Assembly (NCBI GenBank): GCA_965221445.1
Contig: CBDCSF010000013.1
Location: 124,001 to 188,000, forward strand
Length of the DNA stretch: 64,000 bases
Direction: 5' to 3'
Origin: MPNP01 sp965221445
GTDB taxonomy: Bacteria; Pseudomonadota; Alphaproteobacteria; Rhodobacterales; Rhodobacteraceae
Shown piece after piece: positions 36,351 through 44,371 of this stretch. Made by a program: the position numbers and the translations under genes. Position 1 is the first letter of the stretch. Every line of letters starts with the position of its first letter. The notes under the pieces were generated by a model. It did not search any database. It saw nothing but the letters and a program-made list of their open reading frames with translations, and had not been told where the DNA came from.

Positions 36351-37448
36351 ATGGAAATATCTCAAAATGAATTTACAGTTGGTGAAATTGCCTGCGCAAT
36401 TGGTGCAGAAGCACGTGGGAATACCGATTTAACAGTTTCAGGGGTAGCAAGCCCGAAGACAGCTACTGAAAATGAATTGGCACTTGCGATATCTGACCGT
36501 TTTCGCTCTGACCTTGAGTTGGGCAAGGCCCGTGCAGCAGTTCTCGGGCATGAGGATGGGTGGCAAAGTCTAGGTCTAAAGGCAGTCATTATCCTCGAAA
36601 ATCCACGTCTTGGACTTTCCAAACTAACTAGATATTTCAAGAAACCTTTTACGTTTTCCAAGGATATGCGAAGTCTTTCCCATATTTCCAATAAGGCTGT
36701 AATTGGTGAAGGTACAACTATTGGACCATATTCTTACATAGGTCCAGATGTAATTGTTGGAGAGGGCTGCATAATTGGTTCGCATGTCTCCATAGAGAAG
36801 GGTACAACCATTGGACAGAATGGGGTAATTTTATCGGGAGTCAGGATTGGTCAAAATATAATAATCGGTAATAATTTTATTTGTCATTTTAATACTGTTA
36901 TTGGTTGTGATGGTTTTTCCTATGATACCCCCACCGAAGGGGCAGTCGAACAAGTTAAGCAATCCTTGGGTTCCAAGGTAAATAAAACCCAGTCAAAATA
37001 CACCAAAGTATATTCACTAGGTACTGTACGCATTGGTGATAATGTAGAAATTGGATCCTGTACGGCCATAGACAGAGGGACAATTGATGCGACATCAATT
37101 GGAAGCAGGACAAAAATTGATAATCTGGTTCATATAGCCCACAACGTACAGATTGGTGAAGATTGTCTCCTCTGTGGTCAAGTGGGCATAGCTGGATCAA
37201 CCAAAATTGGAGACAGGGTTGTATTCGCAGGACAAACCGGAGTCAAGGACCATATAAAGGTCGGGAATGATGTTATTGCCGGTGGTGCAACAAAAATTTT
37301 CTCCAACGTTACAAACGGAGCAATAATTATGGGATCTCCGGCAGTTGAAATGCAGAAAAACATTGCCACATATAAAGCAATTAGGAAACTACCTAGACTG
37401 TTCGAGAGAGTATCCGACTTGGAAAAGAAACTCTCTGATTTGATGTAA
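36351..37448 (+). CDS. lpxD: UDP-3-O-acylglucosamine N-acyltransferase, LpxD family
   Basis: The 365-residue protein has an N-terminal uridine-binding domain (FTVGEIACAIGAEARGN ... LSKLTRYF) and a left-handed beta-helix of hexapeptide repeats (AVIGEGTTIGPYSYIGPDVIVGEGC...). NLVHIAHNVQIG carries the expected catalytic histidine. It transfers a hydroxyacyl chain from acyl carrier protein to lipid A precursor. Its neighbours are unusual for canonical lpxD (bamA, fabZ, lpxA are missing); instead a dedicated acyl carrier protein and ketoacyl synthase follow by five and six bases, so it may be a second, specialised LpxD. Confidence 0.85.
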   Translation: MEISQNEFTVGEIACAIGAEARGNTDLTVSGVASPKTATENELALAISDRFRSDLELGKARAAVLGHEDGWQSLGLKAVIILENPRLGLSKLTRYFKKPFTFSKDMRSLSHISNKAVIGEGTTIGPYSYIGPDVIVGEGCIIGSHVSIEKGTTIGQNGVILSGVRIGQNIIIGNNFICHFNTVIGCDGFSYDTPTEGAVEQVKQSLGSKVNKTQSKYTKVYSLGTVRIGDNVEIGSCTAIDRGTIDATSIGSRTKIDNLVHIAHNVQIGEDCLLCGQVGIAGSTKIGDRVVFAGQTGVKDHIKVGNDVIAGGATKIFSNVTNGAIIMGSPAVEMQKNIATYKAIRKLPRLFERVSDLEKKLSDLM

Positions 37449-37480
37449 GCAGCGTGAATGAGTTTTATCGGGAAGACTAC

Positions 37481-37747
37481 ATGGAAAATTCAATTTATTC
37501 ACAAGTTGTTGAGATAATTGCCGAGCAGGCGATACTAGATGTATCCGATATTACCCCTGAAGCCACTTTGGAAGAATTGGGCCTGGATTCGCTAGGGATT
37601 GTTGAATCAATTTTTGCTTTGGAAGAGAATTTTGGTATACAAATCCCCTTCAACTCAAGCAACCCTGAAAGTAACGACCTTGATCTCTCCAGTGTTGGGT
37701 CGATTATCCACGAGATAGAAAAGCTGGTTTTAGGTAAAAATAGTTAG
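37481..37747 (+). CDS. Specialised acyl carrier protein (AcpXL-like)
   Basis: The 88-residue protein has the phosphopantetheine site LGLDSLGIVE and EENFGIQIPF, with a pattern (QVVEIIAEQAILDVSDITPEATLEELG) closer to AcpXL, the carrier for very-long-chain lipid A acyl groups in Rhizobiales, than to housekeeping AcpP. ATG 37481 is preceded by GGGAAG; an upstream in-frame GTG (37454) lacks a site. Tight spacing with lpxD and the ketoacyl synthase suggests that it supplies an acyl chain to lipid A or a related envelope lipid. Confidence 0.85.
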   Translation: MENSIYSQVVEIIAEQAILDVSDITPEATLEELGLDSLGIVESIFALEENFGIQIPFNSSNPESNDLDLSSVGSIIHEIEKLVLGKNS

Positions 37748-37753
37748 TCCTCT

Positions 37754-38965
37754 ATGCCTCGTGTAGCCATTACCGGCCAAGGAACTATGAATCCCTTGGG
37801 AAATTCGGTTTTAGAAACCCACGAAGCCTTCAAGAATGGCAAATGTGGCATCTCACAACTTGAAATGCAGGATATTGATAGACTGTCAGTAAAGATTGGC
37901 GGGCAGATTAAGGGGTTTAACCCAGAGGAGTATTTCAGCAGGCAGGAAATATCCTTATATGATCGCTTTACTCAGTTTGCTTTATTGGCGGCGAAGGAAG
38001 CCTTGAATGTTTCTGGTGTTACTTTTGAGGGAAAACTGTCAGAAAATTCAGGTGTAGTTCTGGGAACAGCAGGTGGTGGTTTAACAACCCAGGACAATAG
38101 CTATCGTAGTGTCTACGAGGAAAGAAAAAACCGTGTGCATCCTTTTGTAGTCCCTCGTTTGATGAACAATGCTGCAGCTAGCAATGTTTCAATGACTTAT
38201 AACTTGCAAGGTCCTACCTTTTCAGTTGCTACAGCTTGTGCTTCCTCCAATCATGCAATTGGAATAGCCTATCAGATGATAAAGAGTGGAATGGCAAAGT
38301 GCATGATAGCTGGTGGTAGTGAGTGTATGATTTGCTTTGGTGGACTCAAGGTATGGGAATCTTTAAGAGTTATGTCGCCAGAAAAGTGTCGACCATTTTC
38401 AAAAAACCGGAAAGGTATGGTTTTGGGTGAGGGAGCTGCTCTTTTTGTTTTGGAGGACTTGGACGAGGCAAAAAAAAGGGGTGCAGATATTATTGCTGAG
38501 ATTGTTGGATTCTCTATGACCTCTGATGCCAAGGATATTGTTGCACCTTCTCTGGAGGGACCTGCCAGGGCGATAAGAGGTGCATTGGAGGATGCCCAGA
38601 TTCGCCCAGAAGAAATTCAGTACATAAATACTCATGGAACGGGGACCACCATTAATGATCGGGTAGAAACTGCCGTAATTCGTGAAGTTTTCAGGGACCA
38701 CGCCGAAAAATTGATGATTTCCTCAACCAAATCGATGCATGGACATCTCATTGGCAGTACGGGAGCAGTAGAGTTATTAGCCTGTACCATGGCTTTACGG
38801 GAAGGAGTAATAGCTCCAACGATAAGCTATGAGGAATTTGACCCGGAATGCGATCTTGATGTTGTACCCAACACAGCACGTAAAACCAAGGTTTCAGCTA
38901 CTGTTTCCAATGCCTTTGCCTTTGGTGGTTTAAACGCTGTACTAGTACTGAAATCCAGCGATTAG
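37754..38965 (+). CDS. Beta-ketoacyl-ACP synthase (FabF-like)
   Basis: The 403-residue condensing enzyme has the catalytic cysteine in SVATACASSNHAIGIAYQMI and the histidines in NTHGTGTTINDRVE and STKSMHGHLIGSTGAVE. It elongates an acyl-ACP, most likely on the carrier encoded six bases upstream. Related pairs are found in acpXL-fabF clusters. Beyond its stop codon there is, almost immediately, the tail of an unrelated lost gene, so the region 3' of this gene has been rearranged. Confidence 0.92.
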   Translation: MPRVAITGQGTMNPLGNSVLETHEAFKNGKCGISQLEMQDIDRLSVKIGGQIKGFNPEEYFSRQEISLYDRFTQFALLAAKEALNVSGVTFEGKLSENSGVVLGTAGGGLTTQDNSYRSVYEERKNRVHPFVVPRLMNNAAASNVSMTYNLQGPTFSVATACASSNHAIGIAYQMIKSGMAKCMIAGGSECMICFGGLKVWESLRVMSPEKCRPFSKNRKGMVLGEGAALFVLEDLDEAKKRGADIIAEIVGFSMTSDAKDIVAPSLEGPARAIRGALEDAQIRPEEIQYINTHGTGTTINDRVETAVIREVFRDHAEKLMISSTKSMHGHLIGSTGAVELLACTMALREGVIAPTISYEEFDPECDLDVVPNTARKTKVSATVSNAFAFGGLNAVLVLKSSD

Positions 38966-38969
38966 ATTC

Positions 38970-39066
38970 TTATTGAACAAAGTATACTGACTCTAATCAT
39001 TTGTCCTCTACCAGCAAGAATAGGGGCGACCATGACAATAACTATAGCCCATCACCTGACTTTTGA
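38970..39066 (+). pseudogene. 3' remnant of a paralogue of the ankyrin-ATPase gene
   Basis: An open stretch ending TGA at 39064-39066 encodes KYTDSNHLSSTSKNRGDHD followed by NNYSPSPDF. It aligns without gaps over 28 residues to the C-terminus of the ATPase 2 kb downstream (KVTDPNHSPANTRNSDDYD followed by NDFSPSPGF), with 14 identical positions. The rest of the gene is missing: the homology stops within a few bases of the preceding ketoacyl synthase stop codon. This is a deletion remnant of a second copy. Confidence 0.85.
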
Positions 39067-39158
39067 ATGAAGCTATGCATGACGTTTTGCTTTATACAGG
39101 GTTTCATGCCGAGACAATATAAATTTCAGGAATTTTAGTAACAAGATGGGTAAGAAAT
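39067..39158 (+). repeat. Direct repeat of the ATPase 3' flank (upstream copy)
   Basis: After the remnant stop codon the sequence continues to match the 3' flank of the intact ATPase gene (41039-41131), with several small indels and substitutions, for about 90 bases: shared blocks include ATGAAGCTAT, CATGACG and ACAGGGTT. The repeat therefore covers the last ~30 codons and the untranslated region, in the same orientation, on both sides of the intact gene. Confidence 0.8.
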
Positions 39159-39469
39159 CAGAGGTATTTTGAACTTGGTTGGTGATTTCAATCTATGCTG
39201 CCGGTTGCCTGCTGGATTAGCAAGTTTGTCAGTATCAATATTCCTTTACTTCGTATCTGAAGATAACTTTCGAGTCCCACAAGCCAACTGGAGTAAACCG
39301 GAATTAAATTTTCCCACTTTTTTTTGAAAATTGCGACACCAATCAAACCTCAATTACGTCTACCAAGTTGAATGACTGTTCTGGTTTATCCACATCTATC
39401 ATTTCCCCGGGGTTTTTATTTTTATACGTACGACCAATTGATGTATACCATGGTTGGAAGGGAGACGTT

Positions 39470-41038
39470 ATGACTAAATCTTTTGATGCTGGGAAACTTC
39501 AAAATTTCCTAGGAAATAAGGGGTGGGTACCAGATCCTTTTTTTAGTGGACGGGAAGAAATTCAGCGCAGGTTAGAAGAAAAAAGCAAAATTATCAGTAA
39601 GAACTATCGGAAAAATCCTGGTAGTAAACCTGCAGCCGGTGAGACTCAAGTGATAATGGGACCTCCTGATATTGGAAAAACATCTCTTTTAAGTAAAGTC
39701 AGGTTGAATTGTATCAGCGATTTGAATGACCCCTCCAAGAAGCATAAAATTATTCCGGTCATGATAGATGATCCTGGAAGTCTTTCCTTCGAATACCTTC
39801 ACAACAGAATCAATGACACCATCGTAGAACTTGACAAGGAAATAACTGTTGCCAAAGTTAAGGAATCCATCCAATCATCCTTGGGGGCTATTACATCAGT
39901 TTCTGCTTTGGGTGTTGGGGTCGGCATTAGGGAGACTAAAGAAACGAAGCCATTAGTACCTGATAATTACACGGTCCTTTTGATGATTGATGAAATTCAA
40001 TCAATCCCTCCTGATAAAAGCTCAGAAGTCACAAAAGTTTTACAACGCCTTCATACTGGTAGTAATAGTTACCCCATCCTTCCTGTATTTGCCGGATTAT
40101 CAAACAGTATAGCAGTACTACAAGAGGTTAACATTTCCAGATTTGGATCAGGTGCAAAACAGTATCTACAGCCATTAAGCTTATCTGAAGTCAAGGAATC
40201 TGTAGAAAAATTCATGGAATACTTCCATGTTAAAGCCATTCCAGTTCTAATTTCTAATTGGGGCAACCGTATATTTGATTGGGCAGATGGATGGCCAAAA
40301 CATGTTGAGAATTCAATGAAGGCTTTGGGCGAGGAATTATTGAACCATAATGGCGACCTTGTAGCTGTAGATACACACAAGGTTAAATTGAGGGCTGCAG
40401 AATTTCGTGTAGATTACTATGACACCCGTTTCGGCCCATTTGGTTCTGCTCCCGAGATTATTGGTGAAATTATGGCTGAAATTGGTACTGTTTCAAGGCG
40501 TGGAGGAGATATTGGTGCCATCGTAAATAAAAAATGTAAAGAGCCCTATTGGGTTGACAGATTTGTCGATTCTGACCTAAAGAAACTTAACTTTCAATTC
40601 CTTCTCCGCTATGGGTTCATTGATAAAGTATCTTCGACTACTAGACTAGGGTTTAGATGCCCGATACCTTCTTTACAATCCTACTCAGTTGCAACGACTG
40701 GTTTTGATCTACATTTATCAGCATATGCTGGCAATGAAGCGGATTTAGCAGAAAGTCTTTCTGAAGGGTATGATATTAATGGTGTGGATGGTTGGGGCAG
40801 GACCCCACTTCATATAGCAGCGGAGAACAGCTGGGACGGAATAACCCAGATTTTGTTGGATGAGGGTGCCAGTCCACAGATAAGGGACAACAGGAATCGA
40901 CTTCCTTTGGATTTAGCCAAAACGGGAAGTTACACCCATGAATTGCTCAATAAGGTAACAGACCCAAACCATTCACCTGCCAATACCAGGAATAGTGATG
41001 ATTATGACAATGACTTCAGCCCATCACCTGGCTTTTGA
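39470..41038 (+). CDS. P-loop (AAA/STAND-like) ATPase with C-terminal ankyrin repeats
   Basis: The 522-residue protein has a Walker A motif in MGPPDIGKTSLLSK near residue 60 and Walker B in YTVLLMIDEIQS near residue 170, the layout of ORC/AAA_16-type NTPases, then a helical region with FDWADGWPKHVENSM. Two ankyrin-like units lie near residues 420-500 (HLSAYAGNEADLAESLSEGYDI and TPLHIAAENSWDGITQILLDEGAS, DNRNRLPLDLAKTG). NTPases fused to protein-interaction repeats are often sensors in anti-phage or regulatory systems; function here is unknown. ATG 39470 follows GGGAG by about six bases. The flanking direct repeats show that this gene was once duplicated. Confidence 0.82.
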   Translation: MTKSFDAGKLQNFLGNKGWVPDPFFSGREEIQRRLEEKSKIISKNYRKNPGSKPAAGETQVIMGPPDIGKTSLLSKVRLNCISDLNDPSKKHKIIPVMIDDPGSLSFEYLHNRINDTIVELDKEITVAKVKESIQSSLGAITSVSALGVGVGIRETKETKPLVPDNYTVLLMIDEIQSIPPDKSSEVTKVLQRLHTGSNSYPILPVFAGLSNSIAVLQEVNISRFGSGAKQYLQPLSLSEVKESVEKFMEYFHVKAIPVLISNWGNRIFDWADGWPKHVENSMKALGEELLNHNGDLVAVDTHKVKLRAAEFRVDYYDTRFGPFGSAPEIIGEIMAEIGTVSRRGGDIGAIVNKKCKEPYWVDRFVDSDLKKLNFQFLLRYGFIDKVSSTTRLGFRCPIPSLQSYSVATTGFDLHLSAYAGNEADLAESLSEGYDINGVDGWGRTPLHIAAENSWDGITQILLDEGASPQIRDNRNRLPLDLAKTGSYTHELLNKVTDPNHSPANTRNSDDYDNDFSPSPGF

Positions 41039-41131
41039 ATGAAGCTATACATGACGCTGTGCTTTGTGTACAGGGTTCGGCCGGTACAATACAGATGTTA
41101 CAGGAATTTCAATGATGAAATGGGTAGATGA
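41039..41131 (+). repeat. Direct repeat of the ATPase 3' flank (downstream copy)
   Basis: Untranslated sequence following the ATPase stop codon, the partner of 39067-39158. The conserved region on both sides includes the final ~30 codons (from about 40950). The rest of the gap to 41240 shows no gene. Confidence 0.8.
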
Positions 41132-41240
41132 AACCAAGCAATCCCTGATCTTTTAGACTGTCGAATGGTGATAAATATACCCCATTTTGAGGTGAGAACC
41201 CTACATCATTGTAGAAGCCATGGAACCTGGTTTAAGTTTT

Positions 41241-41870
41241 CTATTCCCTGATCAGATCTGGATTCTGAAGAATCTCAAAAGACCGTGTAAAACCACTCAG
41301 TGAAATCCTGTAACCCAACGGCTGGTCCGAATTATATGCAAATAGGGTTAATACCATTTCTTGACCATTTCTCATTTCATCCACTTCAGATGCAAAAAAG
41401 GCCATTCTGGCTACACAACCATTCTGCAAACAATAGTTTATACGATAATTCCTCTGAGGAAGTATATCGTCAACCTGAAGGAAGATGCCCTGCTCAAGAT
41501 TCGTTCCCAATGGAGTAACGAGTATAGCGTTAGCACTGATCAAAGGGTTGTCATTGCCAGCTGCAAAAATTTCTATAATTGCCGATTGGGTTTCACCAGT
41601 TTCATCATAAATAGGCTGAATCATTGCACATTGAGTGACTTTACTCTCACGCTCGGTAGTACAATTTACCACCCAGTCTCCGACCTCCAAAAATTCGGGT
41701 ACAACTGAACCTGTTGAAAAATCACCACTACTTTGAGTGGTTTGATCGCCACCTTGTTCAACTTCATTACCCCCATCACTCTCGGATTGGGAATATCCGG
41801 GCACTAACCACATACTATTCAGAAAAACTGCAAACAGTACAAACAAGATAGATTTCTTCATAAATTTCAT
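41241..41870 (-). CDS. IalB-family (invasion-associated locus B) secreted protein
   Basis: The 209-residue protein has a signal peptide (KKSILFVLFAVFLNSMWLVPGYSQ), an acidic, Gln/Ser-rich linker and an IalB domain: VGDWVVNC, QCAMIQPI, VTPLGTNLEQGIFLQVDD and CLQNGCVARMAF, with the paired cysteines of the family. IalB proteins are periplasmic or outer-membrane-associated and common in Alphaproteobacteria, most of them not pathogens; the biochemical role is unknown. ATG 41870 is preceded by AGGA at about seven bases. Longer in-frame starts upstream lack such a site. Confidence 0.85.
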   Translation of the reverse strand: MKFMKKSILFVLFAVFLNSMWLVPGYSQSESDGGNEVEQGGDQTTQSSGDFSTGSVVPEFLEVGDWVVNCTTERESKVTQCAMIQPIYDETGETQSAIIEIFAAGNDNPLISANAILVTPLGTNLEQGIFLQVDDILPQRNYRINYCLQNGCVARMAFFASEVDEMRNGQEMVLTLFAYNSDQPLGYRISLSGFTRSFEILQNPDLIRE

Positions 41871-42027
41871 TTTTTTTCCTAGAGAATAATTGTTCCTGAA
41901 CAACTTCAATAAATAGCTTTAATGATGCTTTGCATGTCCTAAACTAGTTTAAAATCAGGCAAATTCCAATATTACACCCAAACAATTCATAACTGTTTCC
42001 CTACAAGATATACCAAGTCGTGCCAAA

Positions 42028-43350
42028 TCAGGTTTCACTTACTTCAGTCATCTTATGAATGCGGATTGTTGTAATTCTGTTCCTGACTCTCTCAACAATC
42101 TCGAACTTGTAACCAAACAAAGTGAAATTCTCCCCTTTGACTGGTATATATTTTACCTCATTGATTACTAATCCTGCAAGGGTAACAGCCTGATCGTCAG
42201 GAAGATCTAGGTTGAGCATTTTATTGAATTCCCGAACCGGCAGGGAGCCATCAACCAGAAATTTCCCCTGGCCTTCTTCCCTGAAAGGTTTAGATTGCTC
42301 CTGATCGTATTCATCTTCAATTTCCCCCACAATTTCTTCTATTATATCTTCCAGTGTTACTAGCCCTTGTAAGGCTCCATACTCATCAACGACCAAGGCA
42401 AAGTGAGTTCTTTTTTCCAAAAACTCCCTCATCAAAACACCAAGTGGAGTTGTTTCAATTACAAAATAGGGTTCTTTCAGGTTTGAATACCAAAATTTTC
42501 CGGGTGGAGAAGCTGATGCAAAATTTTCATTTTGCCCCCAGTAATTGCGATATAAATCCTTAACATGGGCGATTTTAATTATGTTCTCGGTTTCATCCTT
42601 ATATACAGGCAAGCGGGAATGTGGCGTTGTCATACATTGAGCCAGAATAACTTCAATCGAGTCATCAGCATTTAATAATTCGATCTCCGATCGGTGCCGC
42701 ATCACATCCTCAACTGAAAGATTGGAAATATCCAATGCCCCAAGAACCCTCCTTTGATCCTCTTTATCGAACATTCCTGTTGGAATTTCGAGTTCAATTC
42801 GTCCGATAATTTCATCCTGTACATCTACAAGACTTTCGGGTTTGAGTTTCAAGAGACCAAGAATTCGAAGGAAAAAATTGACAACAACCTGGATGACAAA
42901 AACAATTGGCATAAAAAGAAAAATAAAGGGGGCCATGAACCTTGAAGCTTTTTGTGATGCCTCCTCAGGTCGGGCAATGGAATATGTTTTTGGTAATACT
43001 TCAGCAAAAATCAGGATTAGGGTTGTCATTACTATTGTTGTAATCAATACTCCCGAATCACCGAATAACAATGTAAACAAATTAGTTGCCAGAGCGGTGG
43101 CCAGAATATTGACAAGATTGTTGCCGACCAAGACACTGCTGATTAATGTTTCTCTGTCATCAGTAATTTCCAAGGCCTTTTGTGCACCTCGAACACCCTT
43201 TTCGGCTTGTGTCTTCAACTTTCCCCTGGAGGCTGATGTCAGAGCTGTTTCTGATCCGGAAAACAAACCGGAAAGAATAACCAGAACAATTATGGCTCCG
43301 GCATTGAGCCAAACAAATGCCTGGAGATCTATAGTGATATTGGAAAGCAT
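42028..43350 (-). CDS. CNNM/CorC-type transporter or regulator (DUF21-CBS-CorC_HlyC)
   Basis: The 440-residue protein has an N-terminal DUF21 membrane domain with about four hydrophobic segments (NAGAIIVLVILSGLFSGSETALTSASRGKL ... ILIFAEVLPKTYSIARPE), a tandem CBS pair near residues 210-340 (VMRHRSEIELL, HSRLPVYKD, FALVVDEYGALQGLVTLEDIIEEIVGEI) and a C-terminal CorC_HlyC domain. Relatives bind adenine nucleotides and are linked to Mg2+ or Co2+ efflux. It lies just downstream of the XerD-like gene on the same strand. Confidence 0.93.
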   Translation of the reverse strand: MLSNITIDLQAFVWLNAGAIIVLVILSGLFSGSETALTSASRGKLKTQAEKGVRGAQKALEITDDRETLISSVLVGNNLVNILATALATNLFTLLFGDSGVLITTIVMTTLILIFAEVLPKTYSIARPEEASQKASRFMAPFIFLFMPIVFVIQVVVNFFLRILGLLKLKPESLVDVQDEIIGRIELEIPTGMFDKEDQRRVLGALDISNLSVEDVMRHRSEIELLNADDSIEVILAQCMTTPHSRLPVYKDETENIIKIAHVKDLYRNYWGQNENFASASPPGKFWYSNLKEPYFVIETTPLGVLMREFLEKRTHFALVVDEYGALQGLVTLEDIIEEIVGEIEDEYDQEQSKPFREEGQGKFLVDGSLPVREFNKMLNLDLPDDQAVTLAGLVINEVKYIPVKGENFTLFGYKFEIVERVRNRITTIRIHKMTEVSET

Positions 43351-43402
43351 CTAGACCTGTATTATCAAATTATAAAATTCAAAGTATTTCAAAAGAACTG
43401 AT

Positions 43403-44371
43403 TTAATTTAGGTTTTGTGGTCTATCAGAAGTTTCAGAAGATTTTGCCAAAGGATGTTTGGTAAGTACGGTATTCTTAAGATTTTCATCAACAACATGGG
43501 TATAAATTTCGGTAGTACCAATTCCTTCATGCCCCAATAACTCCTGTATAACTTTTAAATCGGCACCATGGGTTAATAGGTGTGTGGCAAAAGAATGTCT
43601 AAAAGTATGTGGAGAAACTTTTTCTGATGGAATTCCTGCTGACCGGGCCAAATCCTTCATCAGGTTAAACACACTAACTCTTGAAAAGTGATTATTACCC
43701 TTGTGGGAAGGGAAAAGAAAACGAGACTTGGGAAGTTTCCTTTGTTGTTTCTGTATTTCCTTCCGATTTCTTTCTTTGAGCCAAATACTCAAAGCCTTCT
43801 TTGCCTGCTGGGAAAGAGGAACAATTCTTTCCTTGGAACCTTTACCTTGTATCAGTAGAAAATCAGAATTTTCCCTAACAATACTCAAGGGCAATTCTAT
43901 AAGTTCGGATACTCTCATTCCTGAAGCATACAAAAGTTCAACAATGCATAGATTACGGGCTTTCTCGTAATCGTTACGACCATGTGATCTTGAGGCTTCC
44001 AATATCCTCTCTACCTCTTGTTCGGTAAGATTCTTGGGGAGTAATTGTTGTTTCTTGGGGTTCTTCAATTTCTGACCCGGAATATCCTGTCTTACACCTT
44101 CATCATGCAAAAAGATAAAAAACTGTTTAATAGCAGATAACTTTCTGGCTTGGGTGGAATTGGTTAATTTCTTTCTGGTAAGATGATTTAGATATTTTGT
44201 AATATCATCTGTATTCGCTGTAAGAGGATCTTTTTTTGCTTTCTTCAAATATTCAGTAAAAGACAAGAGATCCCTTGTATAAGCGAGGGAGGTATTTTTT
44301 GAAATGGACCGCTCGGCTGTCAGCATTTCAATAAAATTGTTGATGAACTCATCAACGAGTATATTTTTCAT
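43403..44371 (-). CDS. xerD: Tyrosine recombinase XerD-like
   Basis: The 322-residue protein has an N-terminal SAM-like core-binding domain (FIEMLTAERSISKNTSLAYTRDLLSF) and a catalytic domain with all expected residues: Arg in YASGMRVSELIEL, Lys in IQGKGSKERIVPL, His and Arg in PHTFRHSFATHLL, His in LLGHEGI, Tyr in TTEIYTHV. XerC/D act at dif to resolve chromosome dimers. The pattern favours XerD, but without the partner here XerC cannot be excluded. ATG 44371 is used (the TTG two codons upstream is less likely). Its start overlaps the end of the upstream gene by 20 bases. Confidence 0.92.
   Translation of the reverse strand: MKNILVDEFINNFIEMLTAERSISKNTSLAYTRDLLSFTEYLKKAKKDPLTANTDDITKYLNHLTRKKLTNSTQARKLSAIKQFFIFLHDEGVRQDIPGQKLKNPKKQQLLPKNLTEQEVERILEASRSHGRNDYEKARNLCIVELLYASGMRVSELIELPLSIVRENSDFLLIQGKGSKERIVPLSQQAKKALSIWLKERNRKEIQKQQRKLPKSRFLFPSHKGNNHFSRVSVFNLMKDLARSAGIPSEKVSPHTFRHSFATHLLTHGADLKVIQELLGHEGIGTTEIYTHVVDENLKNTVLTKHPLAKSSETSDRPQNLN

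Noticed and set aside
36351..37448. Reading the hexapeptide-repeat protein as LpxA
   Set aside because: It has the LpxD N-terminal uridine-binding domain and the NLVHIAHNVQIG motif, and lacks the LpxA C-terminal helical domain.
42842..43354. A 170-codon plus-strand frame opposite the CNNM gene
   Set aside because: It is the antisense of a well-conserved membrane domain, with no start signal or family match.
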